Source: Phymatolithon calcareum
Lineage: Eukaryota; Rhodophyta; Florideophyceae; Hapalidiales
Reading direction: 5' to 3'
DNA: 64,000 bases
Assembly (NCBI GenBank): GCA_977006965.1
Contig: OZ345352.1
Span: 310,001 to 374,000 of the forward strand
Positions within the stretch are counted from its first letter, which is position 1, and each line of letters begins with the position of its first letter. Under the pieces are notes generated by a model. That model was not told the DNA's origin and ran no database searches. It was given only the letters and a program-made list of their open reading frames with translations. Made by a program: the position numbers and the translations under genes. This document shows positions 20,633 through 31,358 of this stretch, one piece after another.

Positions 20633-20762
20633 TCGTCCGTTCACCGGCCGCTGCTCGTACAGCGATCAATCTTCCGTCGCAAGAGCAGACTGTTAAATAC
20701 CCCATGTTCGTGTCCCTTCACCAGCCGCTGCTAAGACAGCGATCATCCGGCGCAAAACAGGG
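20633..20762. repeat. Imperfect tandem duplication, ~72-bp period
   Basis: CCGTTCACCGGCCGCTGCTC near 20637 and CCCTTCACCAGCCGCTGCTA near 20713 begin two related ~55-bp segments, both including ACAGCGATCA and a GCAA-rich end. The surrounding 20520-20700 is GC-rich without a supported frame. Confidence 0.5.
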
Positions 20763-20769
20763 TGCAGTG

Positions 20770-21235
20770 TTGCAAAGGATATCGTTTCTAAACTCATTAC
20801 GGATATTTTTATTTCCTCCGGAGATCCAAAAGAAGTCCAAGGAGCGGACGCTTTTTCGGCTCCTATTCTGGCAAAGAAAAGTCGAGGTGGATAGCAAGGA
20901 AGGACAAAAATAGTCGAAGGTCGACAGAGGCAATTGGAAGAGGGAGCGATTCGATAGACTCTTGTGTAGTGAATAGATGCGCGATAAAGAGGCCGCAAAT
21001 AAACATAGATCTCACTTTTGTACAAGCCCTAATGAACTTCCCCAAAGTTTACTTTTGGAGGAAAACGAAAACTGCATTTGCAATTGGAAAGCTGGAGCCA
21101 GTGTCAGATTTAGATTTTTTAGGGTAAAAACATGAAAAGAGCTGAGGATCCCACAAAACGCAACACGTAATCATTTCGTCTCTGCTTACGAAATAAGCTT
21201 CGTGAAGCCAAAAAGCAGCGTGGCACAGTGAGAAT
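20770..21235. repeat. Dispersed repeat, copy 1 (paralog at 23540-23850)
   Basis: Shares with 23540-23850 the blocks TTTTTATTTCCTCC, GATCCAAAAGAAGTCCAAGG and GGCTCCTATTCTGGCAA. Further on it shares a second block around AGATTTAGATT and GAGCTGAKGATCCCACAAA. In the plus frame both copies read ITxIFISSxDPKEVQGAxAF, so the ancestor may have been coding, but each copy soon hits a stop. No family recognised. Confidence 0.6.
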
Positions 21236-21582
21236 TAACATATATATGTTTAAACTGAATTCTGAAAAAACCAACTACACTGGAGTCGGAAAAATTGGCT
21301 AGGATCTATAAATGTAGAGTTTTCAATCTCTATCACCAGAGTTTTTGGGTCATACTTTGTCAATAGCAGTTTCAGTACTTCTGTTTTATAGTTTCAGAGG
21401 TCTTCATATTGCAGTTCCGACCGGAGTTGGTTTTCTTCACGGTTCATGAACTCAGAATTGACACATGCCGCAGTTCTAGTGCGAAGCAGGAAGAATATAT
21501 TTGTGAAAGTCTCTTGGATGCGCTAAAGTGATGTGATAAGGATCTGGCTAGCCGAAGTTTAAGGCGTATCACAGAGGTTTTA

Positions 21583-21966
21583 CTATAGCCTCCTGCAGCT
21601 TAGCCGCATGTATTGCAAACTAATCGATGCGACCGCGGCGCCAAACACATGCAAGGGTGATCGAGCCAACTTGGTATTTAATCTCGTGTCCAGGTCCATA
21701 GCGCGGGAGCACGAATTAAACACTGTCGCACGTGCGCAAGTGGTGGAATTTGTTCTATCGTCAATTTCATTGTGCGCTGACGGTCCTGTCGAAAAACCAC
21801 ACGAGTTCAATGTCCTGAGAAGAGACAATGGCTCCAAAGAACTACCACCTGACCTACCACACGGTCTTGAAGAACGTCGATATCGGACCAGGCGGCGCTC
21901 GTGCATTCTAAGAATGTGTCCAAGCCAGTACCATCCTAGATACCTGTTGCACATGTCTGTCATCAT
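21583..21966 (-). pseudogene. LINE reverse-transcriptase C-terminal fragment
   Basis: The minus-strand frame begins with a stretch RYLGWYWLGHILRMHERRL. The WLGHILRM element is typical of the segment that follows the reverse-transcriptase domain in non-LTR retrotransposons. The remaining ~90 residues show no motif. No catalytic part is nearby, and the plus-strand frame covering the same bases (21608-22165) is best seen as its antisense shadow. 21236-21582 holds nothing I can support. Confidence 0.4.
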
Positions 21967-22154
21967 GTGTATTTCTACGACACATTGCGATCTTACACGA
22001 AACTTTCATAGTGCTTTAACTCCATGCATGTCCTTGATCCGAGCTTATGTGAAATGGCGACTACGACCGTCACAGCCTGGAACCCCAACTAATTTCCAGA
22101 TGATCCTCCCCACCACATGCATGGATGGATTTGAGTTTACCTTGAAACCCTCGC

Positions 22155-23105
22155 CGTCCAATTAGCATCTAGAGGCTTATCGTAGTGTAGCACTTTGGCA
22201 TGTATCCTTGCTTATATTGGCTAGCTGGTGGTGCTCGTGGAGTGGCAATTGAATTCAAAATAACAAGTATGAAAATATTTTTAGAATATAAGTCAAGGAG
22301 GAGGATGAGAACGCCTCTTTGAAAGTGTCAAAGAAGGCGGCATTCTTCAGAATTTCTGAAACGTCCAACTTTTCAATGGGCAAAATATTGGCGAACACAA
22401 AAGCATTTCAATTATTTAAGTTGAAAAATATAGAAATTTTAATCTCTGAGAGGTCCAATGAAATCACAGAACGCGATGAATGTGGTCCAATCATTTCGAC
22501 TATCTCGTCCAATTAAATGATAGCCCCGCTGAATGTGGTCCAATCATTTCGATAATCTCGTCCAATTAAATTCTTAGAAACATGGGTGTCATAACTCAAC
22601 ATCTCCGCTAATACCATAACTAAAGTTATGGAAATTGGTGGGCTCGCTCGCTCGCGCAGTACCATAACTTTAGTTTCAAATTTAATTAATTTTATTTAAT
22701 TTTAGCCAGGTCTAGAGGTACTTCTCACACTGAGTGTCTGCAAATATATTCTATTCCGTTTACGATTTACGACAACCTCGATTGTGTCAAATTGCCTCTG
22801 TGAATTGTCCCAATCTTAAATATTAAAATTTATTGTAAATGTGGCTCGCTACGCGAAAGGAGCTTAAAAGGCACCTTGATTCCGGCTGTTCTTGCTTTGC
22901 TCTCCGTCCTACAACTTAATGAGTATAGTTGAGGCTCATATTAGTCGCCATTGCGACTCTCCTTTCTTCTTCTCTTATCGATGTAGGCTTGAGCACCACT
23001 TGCTGCATGGAAATGTGCCCCATTTCCCCAGTCGCCCAAGTTTGTCTTCCAGAAGTGACAGATTCCTTGGAATTCTTCCCATGAACGATTGGGCACATAG
23101 GTTTC
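22155..23105. repeat. Composite dispersed repeat R2+R1, copy B
   Basis: Begins AGCATCTAGAGGCTTATCGT and contains the R2 modules (TTGGCTAGCTGGTGGTGCTC, the CTTTGAAAGTGTCAAAGAAG block and three TGTGGTCCAATCATTTCGA units). R2 ends in GGTGGGCTCGCTCGCTCGCG plus CAGTACCATAACTTTAG. It continues through AGCCAGGTC and GGTACTTCTC into the R1 3' flank and R1 coding remains. The same order is found at 27931-28985, so the whole ~1 kb was duplicated as a unit. Confidence 0.75.
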
Positions 23106-23216
23106 TATGAGAGCTTCATTATAGGGTAGGGACCAGTGGGTCTTTGTCGACGCCGAGGAGTGGATCCTTCTTGAATATCCTTCTTCATCTTTTTTCCATT
23201 CCAGCTGTATAGTCAT
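22941..23216 (-). pseudogene. R1 family fragment, copy 3
   Basis: The minus-strand frame contains ETYVPNRSWEEFQGICHFWK followed by TNLGDW. The corresponding segment near 28905-28980 reads ETYV, SWEDFRGIRQFWKTSLADW in its own frame. Protein similarity is stronger than DNA similarity, so this was once coding. A short basic stretch (DKRRRKESRNGD) follows and the 3' flank resembles that of copies 1 and 2. The domain with conserved aromatic residues is not one I recognise. Confidence 0.4.
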
Positions 23217-23539
23217 TTTGGACGTTCTTTTTCAATCTTCTGATCCAAATGCCAATCCTTTATCATTTCCTGCTCGCTCTCGATTTCTACGTCTTTGCCA
23301 AATTCCTTTTCGATCTCATGACTGTACTAATCAGAGGGTATGAATCTTCGCACCGCGTCATTCCATTTTGATCATGTACGCTATCATGTTCTGTAGTTTT
23401 ATTATGCGGAAATGACAAGAGTCGCACGCCGCAACCAATTTATGGAATAATAATGGCATTTGAGTTCCTGTACGTCCCGTTCGACGAGGTGCGGACACAA
23501 CGAAGCTTTTTTTTAAAAACTATGAGGCACTGGACTGCT

Positions 23540-23850
23540 GACTGTTTGAAGGATATTGTTTTTCAACCCATTACGGAAATTTTTATTTCCTCCAGAGATC
23601 CAAAAGAAGTCCAAGGAGCGCAGGCTTTTCGGCTCCTATTCTGGCAATGAAAAGTCGAGGTGGACAGCAAGGAAAGGCAGAAACATACAAAGGTCCATTT
23701 GCCATTGGAAAGCCAGCCCCAGATTTAGATTGTTAGGATAAAAAAAGTGAAAAGAGCTGATGATCCCACAAAGCGCCACACATATTCATTTCATCTATGC
23801 TTACAAAACAAGCTTTGTGATGCCAAACAAACGTGACACAACTTTGCGAT
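23540..23850. repeat. Dispersed repeat, copy 2 (paralog at 20770-21235)
   Basis: Same blocks as 20770-21235 in the same orientation, but with ~150 bp less between the two halves. The plus frame reads KDIVFQPITEIFISSRDPKE and then stops. 23106-23539 and 23851-24093 hold nothing further that I can support. Confidence 0.6.
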
Positions 23851-24093
23851 GTAGTTCCTTGCTCTGTCGATAAATTGTTTTTACTTTGCATTCAAAAATG
23901 CGAAATCTAGACTTGTGAGCACGGCGAAATATTTTTCAAAATTAATTAATACAGTATAGTCCTGTCTTCCACGGTCTACACGCTGGACGGCAGCAACTGA
24001 AGAAGCTTTTCCCGTATATTCGTAAGACTGAGACGCACTGAAGTTTATTTGAAAATAAACTTTAATTGAAAAAATCTAGTGCACTATATTCTT

Positions 24094-24408
24094 GCGGTGG
24101 AGTTGTACACATGCGTCATTGATGAAGGCGAATACGTAAATGCAATGTACAACCTAGCAGTGATGTCGGAAACTAGCGGGGAAGCCGTACAGGAAAATCT
24201 TCCCAGGTAGTGCAACAGTATTCTTGTGCGGTGGAAGAGAGCGGTGTTTTCCTTGCAATGGTAAAGCTGGCAAACGTGCTGCAGGAAGGTAGTGATGATG
24301 TAGTGATTGACGTTCATCGAGCAGCGAAGCTGTTCACGGACGGTGTGGAAATGGGACATGCGAATGCCATGGTCAATTTGGGCTTACTGTGGCCCAGTGG
24401 CGGGGAGA
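24094..24408 (+). pseudogene. Sel1-repeat protein fragment
   Basis: Two and a half Sel1-like (TPR-related) repeats are readable: AVELYTCVIDEGEYVNAMYN with LAVMSET, then after a stop at about 24208 and a frame change, CAVEESGVFLAMVKLANVLQ and RAAKLFTDGVEMGHANAMVN. Sel1 repeats form alpha-helical solenoids used as protein-binding scaffolds, for example in ER quality control and signalling. The frame is cut at about 24408, where LINE sequence begins, so the gene was probably disrupted by that insertion. The upstream repeats are not visible before 24094. Confidence 0.65.
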
Positions 24409-25379
24409 AGGGTCCCCTCTCAGTCCAACATCTTCATGGATGAATTCGTCGAGAGCCGGGCATCAAAAAACTGGGCTGAAGTTCCTTCTGTTCTCTTCGC
24501 AGACGATGTTCTTCTCTCTGCGAAATCCCCGGCTGCAATGCAAGGACTATTGGATATATCTACCCAATGGGCACAAGAGCGAGAGATGACGTGGAACACT
24601 AAACAAGGGAAAAGCGAAGTCCTCGAATCAGAGGGAACCGTGGGCAAGACATTCAAGCTCGCGAACATGGTTCTGACACTCGTTCTTGAGGTCACATACC
24701 TTGGAATATCTCTAGACCTCGGAGGAGTCACAGATGCGCTAATGATGCAACGACTAAAGAAAGCAAGGACGGCCGTGTACGAGTTGCGTACACTGGCAGT
24801 GTTCAAAAAAGGGCTGAGTATACAGAAGTGTACTCGGATATACAAGGCTCTAGTAAATCCACGCTGGGAGTACACAATGCACTTAACGCACTGGAGAGAA
24901 GACGTAAAAATTCCGTCAAGGAAGTAGAAGCAACATTCTTCAATCAAGTGTTCGGGCCGCTGGCCCGAGGAAGGACGGACAGGCTCTGTCTCCTGTGCCG
25001 GATCCAGACGGCCCTACCTGGACGAGAAATCTTGGCCTTCAAAATGCTTAGAAGGAACAAGGCGAAAGAATGTATGTATTCAAATGAAGTGCCCGAAAGC
25101 AGAAACAACCATGAATGGCAGTACACGAGGAAAGATATCACCGCGATGGAGACCAGAGAGCCGTTTGATGAAGCTGTAAAGCATATCCAAACAAACCAGT
25201 CTTTGCAAGCACTTGGATCGAAATTTCTGGAAATGGAAGGAGACCGCCTAGAATCGAAGCGGAAAAGGAAGATACCATACGACAAGACAAGAGAATTGCC
25301 AGCAATTCTCATGTTCCCCAAGGTGAAGCACAGACAACTCGCGCTGCAATATGCCTGTGAAAGATTCCCACAGGCGTAA
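24409..25379 (+). pseudogene. LINE (non-LTR) retrotransposon, 5'-truncated RT region
   Basis: The plus strand reads the second half of a non-LTR reverse transcriptase: GSPLSPTS (about 24413), NIFMDEFVE, the catalytic FADDVLLSAKS (about 24498-24530), VTYLGISLDLGG, and IYKALVNPRWEY. A frame change near 24880 leads to a C-terminal part with ALERRRKNSVKEVE, CLLCRIQTALPG and a lysine/arginine-rich end, stop at 25377-25379. The RT palm before GSPLSP, the endonuclease and the ORF1 are absent. 5' truncation is the usual result of target-primed insertion. The 5' junction lies inside Sel1-repeat coding sequence. A poly(A) tail is not obvious. Confidence 0.75.
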
Positions 25380-25896
25380 ACGTTCAATATTATTAATGTT
25401 AGCAAGACAGTCTCTGTTAGGTGATCAGCTTGATTATTATCAGCTGATACTTCGAGTGTGAGAACATGCGTGTCATCACAGTTAGCTTCACTTATCTAGG
25501 GGTATATAAGTAGCACAAGCACACACCTTCAGTAAATGAAGGCACCGATTTCTGCACAAGAGGAAGCATCGCTCATATCTTCGGAAATCTGTGGGGCTTT
25601 TAAATAAACTTGGAAGGAAAAAAAACTTGTTGGGAGAGAAATACGAATCGATGTACTGAATAGTCAAACTACGTTAGCTTCGAAAATCGTGGAAAAGCGG
25701 CCCTGCTACTCTTTAAGAGAGGCGCTGGGACCTTTTAAAAATAAATCAACACATATCCCCCATGCGATGCTCATCGTCCACGCGAAGTGTCATATTTGTC
25801 CAAGCCATTTTCATCTGAAAATTATGGCATTTACTTGCACGACGATTTGGTTCCAAAATCTACAGTACTGCAAGGTCGCGTATAGAACGCGAGCGC
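25380..25896. other. No supported gene; TATA-like site and repeat tail
   Basis: GGGGTATATAAGTAG at about 25499 looks like a TATA box but no gene follows closely. 25570-25635 resembles the 4015-4070 segment (CTCATATCTTCGGAA and a GGAAGGAAAAAAA tail), suggesting two copies of one repeat end. Confidence 0.35.
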
Positions 25897-26322
25897 TTGA
25901 TAACATCAGAAACAGGAGCAGAAGCTCCACCACGCACACCAGCCGCTATTCTACTTACACTTCAACCTCCTGCGCCAAACCGAGCAGACAGCTCGATTAG
26001 CATCTTTTCACAAGAACCGACCAGCTCAGATATATCCCTCCCTCTTCCAGCTCGTCCATGGTCCGAGTTTAAATTGACTCCACACCGGCCACACACGAGG
26101 AACTGCCCAGCATCCTTCAGGGGTGCAGCAGCGGACGCGCGCGAAGCGTCGACCACAACAGGGCGACAAACAGCGCCGCAACATCTCGTAAGCAATGAGC
26201 ACACTCTCACATTCGACCGATATTCCAATCCGACGTCCCATTCGAACCAAATAACGAACGCACTCGGTACACGCTTCGACATTGAATTAGGATTGCGTTG
26301 CTGTTTTGCTAGACGTTTTTAG
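25897..26322 (+). CDS. Unknown Pro/Ser/Thr-rich ORF
   Basis: A 141-residue open frame, rich in proline, serine and threonine (PPRTPAAILLTLQPPAPN, SLPLPARPW), with no recognisable domain, signal peptide or conserved motif. The minus strand of the same stretch is also open in two frames, as happens in GC-richer sequence, so this may not be a gene. No paralog seen in the window. Confidence 0.2.
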   Translation: MITSETGAEAPPRTPAAILLTLQPPAPNRADSSISIFSQEPTSSDISLPLPARPWSEFKLTPHRPHTRNCPASFRGAAADAREASTTTGRQTAPQHLVSNEHTLTFDRYSNPTSHSNQITNALGTRFDIELGLRCCFARRF

Positions 26323-26643
26323 GCCATGGGAAGTTAATGCGTTGCGACGTCCTCTTGGTTTTCTTATCAATATCGTGATGTTTTTCGTAGCTACGGAAAG
26401 GAGAGACTTGCGCAAGTCTGTCCTTGACATTATTATGGACTGCTTCTTAGGAACGGTATCAAGTTCGAAGATTATACTTTCTGTGAGTTTGATTGCATGA
26501 ATATAGAGCCCTTCAGAACGACGCGAGTCTTCTGGTAATCTTTCGACTCCACTACTCAGCAAATTTGCTAAGCTGCTTACTGCAACTAAATATGTACTCA
26601 CGTTATGGCACACACATCCTTTCATCTGACAAATGGACCCCAA
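26287..26643 (-). pseudogene. Sel1-repeat fragment
   Basis: The minus-strand frame (118 residues) includes VSSLANLLSSGVERLPEDSR followed by YIHAIKL, which fits the LGxLLxxGxxGVxxDxxxAxxLYxxA pattern of one Sel1 repeat. A closely similar repeat is at 27471-27677. The rest of the frame (DLRKSLLSVATKNITILIRK) is not repeat-like. The region around 26510-26720 also shares short blocks with 27535-27620 and 48625-48740, so this is a dispersed gene remnant. Confidence 0.45.
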
Positions 26644-27470
26644 GCTCTTCCCTGCACCATTTTTCGGCGAACGTTTTTGCAGCTAGGGCTAAGACATTAA
26701 CCCGCGTCACACTGATTTGAGTAGATTATCGAAGCTTCAAGGGCTTAGCGGCTGAAAAACATCTCCCTTGCGGTCCCATGAGTGTTTCTCAGTGCAAAAC
26801 CCCACATTCTTGTATCCTTGCATCCACTATATAAGGCGCGTTTCGTGGTACTCATCCTCCGTTACACAGCAAAATTGCCAATTTGAAAAACGCCTCACAT
26901 AATTGCGCCCTTGTCATTTGCTCCTGTGCCTAGCTTGAAGGCACGAAGGCGATATGCTGGAACATTCTAGACCGCATGCTTGAGCAATGGTGCCAGCCTC
27001 ATTAGACTAGTCCGCCCTCCCACACGCCACTTGTATAGCGCTGATCTGCACGAGGAGGACTAGCTGGGTGTGCTTTTTGCACCACATTATATGAGCCTAT
27101 TCTCTGTTCTACTAAACGATATCTCTTCAAATCTACGGTTTCATCCACAACGGAGAACATCGGTCTGTGGCAAAGTTCGAAGACTAAAGTATATGTGAGA
27201 TTGAAGAAATTTAATTGCATGCACCTTGGCATAGCTTCTTTTCTCCTCAAAATTCTTCAAAAATGACGTTCACAACCTCTGTGTTAGTGAGGGCAACAGC
27301 AGAAATGGAGTTTCAGATGCCGCCAACAGGAAAAACGTCTTGTCGCAGTTACGTCCCTGCACGCCATCTCCCCACTGTGGAAGAAGAGCACAAGCCTTCA
27401 TACTCGCGACTACGTTACCAATCTCTTCATCGGGAATGAAAAACAGTTATACGGCTCGAGATAGATCCGC
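26644..27470. other. No supported gene; TATA-like site
   Basis: CTATATAAGGCGCG near 26828 is a good TATA-like sequence, but no convincing frame begins downstream. A block near 26675-26790 (TTTTGCAGCTAGGGC, then GAAAAACATCTCCCTTGCGG) recurs near 48630-48740. Confidence 0.35.
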
Positions 27471-27677
27471 CTAAACATAGTCTGGGTCATGTTTGAGCAG
27501 GCTCCCCAAGTTGCCCAGGGCACGCACATACCTGCGTTCCCCAACGGCAAGAATATAGAGCACTACAGCACGAAACGGAGCTTCCGATAATCCTTCGACT
27601 CCACTACTCACCAAAATTGAAAACCTACTTACAGAAATCAGACAAGCGCCCTCAACATGGCACCCATATCGTTGCAC
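27471..27677 (-). pseudogene. Sel1-repeat fragment
   Basis: The minus frame reads LVSSGVEGLSEAPFRAVVLY, ILAVGERRYVRALGNLGSLL and ends KHDPDYV. This matches one complete and one partial Sel1 repeat, closely related to the fragment at 26287-26643. It is too short to be a functional solenoid. Both lie on the minus strand, about 1 kb apart, and could be parts of one broken gene or of a duplicated pair. Confidence 0.5.
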
Positions 27678-27797
27678 CCCTCCATGGCATTAGATTAAAG
27701 ATCCACTCCAGGAGGTGTCGTTATTGGCACTCCTTCTCCTCCGTCACACTTAGCATCGGAGAGGCTCTTCGTGCTGTAACACTATGTACTCATGCTA

Positions 27798-28985
27798 ACA
27801 TTGGCTAGCTGGCGGTGCTCGTGGAGTGGGAGATCAATTCAATATGGGAAATCTGCAAATTTTCTTGGAATATAAGTCACGGAGGCGGGTCAAAACGCCT
27901 CTTTGAAAGTCTCAAAGAAGGCAAACACTCGGCGTTCAAATAGCATCTGAGAGGCTTATCGTACTGTAGCACTTTGGCATGTATCCTTGCTTATATTGGC
28001 TAGCTGGTGGTGCTCGTGGGGTGGCAATTGAATTCAAAATAACAAATATGAAAATATTTTTAGAATATAAGTCAAGGAGGCGGATCAGAACGCCTCTTTG
28101 AAAGTCTCAAAGAAGGCGGGAATCTTCAGAATTTCTGAAACGTCCAACTTTTCAATAGCCAAAATATTGGCGAACAAGTAAAATTGTCAATTTTTTTAAA
28201 TTGCAAAATCTGCAAATTATAATCTCTGAGAGGTCCAATGAAATCACAGAACGCGATGAATGTGGTCCAATGATTTCGACTATCTCGGCCAATGAAATCA
28301 CACAACCCGATGAATGTGGTCCAATCATTTCGATATCTTGTCCAATGAAATCGCTGACTCGATGAATGTGGTCCAATCATTTTGACCATCTCCTCCAATG
28401 AAATTATAGAACCGCGATGAATGTGGTCCAATCATTAGGGGGTGTCATAACTCAACATCTCCTCTAATAGCATAACTAAAGTTATGGAAAAGTAAAGTTA
28501 TGGAATGGAACTAAAGTTATGGAACTATAATGGTGGGCTCGATCGCTCGCGCAGTACCATAACTTTAGTTTTTTTTAATTTTTGATTTAGCCAGGTCCAG
28601 CGGTACTTCTCGGATTGCGAAACTGCAAATAGATTTTACCCTGTTTACTGAAACCAGGTTTGTGTCCAAATCTATTTCCCGTGTGTATAATCGAAGTATT
28701 GTAGTGTATTGTAACTGTGTCTAGCTACCTAACTGGAGGATTTGACACCTTGATTCCTAGTGCTCTTTCTTTGCTCTCGGTCGTACAGCTCAATCTGTAT
28801 GGTTGATGATGATATCAATCGCACTTGCGACTTCCTTCCTTCTTCAATTATCGATGTTGTCTTGAGCGTCACTTCCTTTATGGTTGATGTACAGTATTTT
28901 CCCAGTCGGCCAAACTTGTCTTCCAGAACTGACGGATTCCGCGGAAATCTTCCCAAGAACAATCGGTCACATAGGTTTCAAGTTA
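27798..28985. repeat. Composite dispersed repeat R2+R1, copy C
   Basis: A first partial R2 module (27800-27930) is followed by a second full one from 27931 (AGCATCTGAGAGGCTTATCG). Four TGTGGTCCAAT units lie at 28230-28440. Then come repeated ACTAAAGTTATGG words (28474-28530), the end motif GGTGGGCTCGATCGCTCGCG plus CAGTACCATAACTTTAG, and the R1 flank with TATTGTAACTGTG (about 28700). Same order as copy B. Confidence 0.75.
28729..28985 (-). pseudogene. R1 family fragment, copy 4
   Basis: Minus-strand frames read ETYV, CSWEDFRGIRQFWKTSLADW (about 28978-28900), then a frame change to TSIIEEGRKSQ and a tail LYDREQRKSTRNQGVKSSS before a stop at 28729-28731. The counterpart in copy 3 is at 22850-23110. 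These are fragments of an unknown gene family; see copies 1-3. Length and start cannot be judged. Confidence 0.4.
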
Positions 28986-29010
28986 AGCACCTAGTAGGTG
29001 GACTCCTCTT

Positions 29011-29461
29011 CAATTGGTTGGTACTTTCCCAGGCACTTCACGAGATTGCTCATGAGGTTGAGTGCGATATCCCAAAAATTGTTTTCGAGTGTGGTATTCA
29101 ATCGGGAGCGATCGAAAGATCACTTACCACAAATTGCCTCTGTCGTACATTCCGAAGTCTGCTGATCACCAGGTGTGCTGCGGGAGGACTAAAAGGAAAA
29201 TTCCTATTTCTGTTCAACTCCAAGACGTGCCTTTCCTCTTTGAAGAGCAAGTCCGTCAAAGACTTGGCTGAAGAAACCTGTTGGGGGCCTCTTCCCGCCT
29301 TTACTGGTCTGTTTGAAGTGCTGACGGGCAGCTCATCTGCGAGAATGGCGGCATCGGCTACCGGGCGCCATAAGACTGTTTCCTGATCATGTCCCCTAAG
29401 TATCATTTGGGGAAGATCTCAGCAAGAATGTCTGAAGGGATGCTCAGGAGAGTGGAGAACA
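29011..29461. other. Unclassified; short similarity to 52540-52660
   Basis: The plus frame at 29062-29271 ends with DVPFLFEEQVRQRLG. A related stretch, DATFLFEEDVAR, occurs near 52585-52630. This suggests fragments of one unknown gene family, but the match is short. The longer plus frame at 28760-29386 is mostly antisense to R1. Confidence 0.25.
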
Positions 29462-30735
29462 ATGAACGATGGCTTTAACTGGAAAAAATGGCGAGATGCT
29501 TTCTGTGGTCGCCTGGCCGGACAATCGGAATGGAGGTGCAGTCGGAAGCTGTCGAATGTTGGCATGGTCAAATCGCGAGATATCAGAAGCCCCATTGCTT
29601 CCCCTGTACTAACCCGGAAAACAGTGGCGGAAGGTCTCAATTTTTCGCTGACATATTGGTTCGTATGGTTGCCGCATTCTCTCCAAATTGCACAATTTGA
29701 AATGATGCACTCCGAGGGCATCTTCGTCGCACGTAGATCAGCAGGTATCGACAGTTACGACACTGCGTCATGTGATCAATTAGAAACTGTGACGCATCGC
29801 ATTTACAAAGCTTTGGATGACATTTTTGTGCCCTCGGAAGAGGTGCTGGTACTGGACATTCGAGAAGTTGCGGCGCCAGGATCTGCTGATCAAGCATACG
29901 CACAGGCAGTTCAGGCAAGAAAATATGAGCTTTTACGCTGAGGTGTTGAAGAGCACGGTTATTTCGAGGCATTGAAGGCTCTAGTAGGAAGGCTAATGAA
30001 CATGCAGGACAGAAGGAGCAGACAGGCCTTCGAACTATTTTCCTCTTTGAAAAGAGGAATATACCGCGCTTTGGAGTCTGGGAATTCACACAGAATCAGT
30101 GCATGGGAATTTTAACTTGCGGACTTTGCGAACTGGGTCGACAAAATCCGAGAGCAAGACAGAGACCAGCGCGTTGATTCTGAAAGGGCAAGCTCTCTTC
30201 CACAGGCCACATTGTGAGGAGGGTATCCCTGAAGCTGCAATCGGTTACTTTCAAGAACTCATCGCAAGAAGCGGACGGGCAAAGAGCTCGAGTGTATATG
30301 TACATGGCTGTGTACTATCTGCACAAATTCCGAAAGTCTGGAAGGTGTTTTTTGGAAAGCTACGCTCTGCTCTTGCACGACACCGAGGCAGCTCTCGGTA
30401 TTGGGCATCTGTTGGCGAAAGGTTCGCTCATCGGTCGGGAACGTAGACGAAGCATTGCAATTTACAACACAATTAATGATAAAAAGATGCTACAGGGACT
30501 TCTCGAGAGAAATATCAGTGTTGATGAGCTTTTGATTTGGCCGTCCTACTCCGAAAATGCTCCCGCGTAGGGGTCTGAAGATGAGGTGAAGCGCTTGGAT
30601 TCAAAGTTTCTGAGTTCTTCCACATTTGGAGTCGCGCGAGATCCTGAGGGTGCTCGAAGGATATACAAACGATTGGTGCGTTTGGGCACTGACAATGAGG
30701 CGCTTTATGAGCGGAGTAGGACCCGACTCTGATTT
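29462..30735 (+). pseudogene. Probable Sel1/TPR-like helical repeat gene, broken
   Basis: Successive plus-strand frames are open but interrupted by stops and shifts. 29462-29941 ends with ADQAYAQAVQARKYELL. 30214-30570 contains EAALGIGHLLAKGSLIGRE, then RRRSIAIYNTIND. A third stretch to about 30732 reads FGVARDPEGARRIYKRLVRL. The last two fit the Sel1 pattern (a G-x-G-x-LLA-x-G turn and an A/S-I-x-x-Y helix). No other domain is visible. A Sel1-type scaffold remnant is the likely identity, with the N-terminal half unassigned. Confidence 0.4.
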
Positions 30736-31358
30736 CTTTCGAAGGCAGCTTCCCCGTGGAGAGAGCGCATGAAGCTTCTGCCCGCTGTATCTCCTGACTC
30801 TATTCCTGTCCGAGATGGAAGTTTGAATAACACAGCAGTGACCTTCGTATTGCGGACCGATGACTTTGAGGAAGGCTTAGTTATAAATTCGTTTTTAATG
30901 GCTTTCCCACAGTGTATCGTTATAGTTTTAAAGTAGTACCTATGAAAGACTTGCTGGTGCCAGACGAGAGGGAAGGGAGTACTCGAAGAAGGCGGTGAGC
31001 GAGAGCATTGGGGTGAGAAGCTGCGCCCGCTCTGGGGCTTGGAATGAGCGCGGCGTTAATCCATGGGGAAATTGACAAGGGGAGCACATGAACTAGAAAG
31101 GGTGCGAAACGGTATCAGTTCCATTTTGAGCTCTGGTCCCAATTTTGAGCTCTGGTCCCAATGCGTGCCGAATTATTGATAAAATTGTGTGATTGTCTTA
31201 CGCATAGTTGCTTTCACAGGTCGAAAGGAAATATATTAAGCGCACTTCCGACGACTAAGCAACCATACTACAACGATCTCAACGTACCATGTGATGGAAA
31301 CATGGGCCCTCTCATCCTTCGAAATGAATGTATGGCAATTAGCCTGTCCGACTACGAA
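30736..31358. other. No supported gene; 20-bp tandem pair
   Basis: At about 31122-31161 the unit TTTTGAGCTCTGGTCCCAA occurs twice in direct tandem. Nothing else is supported. Confidence 0.4.

Noticed and set aside
21608-22165. 185-codon plus-strand frame
   Set aside because: Covers the antisense of the LINE fragment and has no motif of its own.
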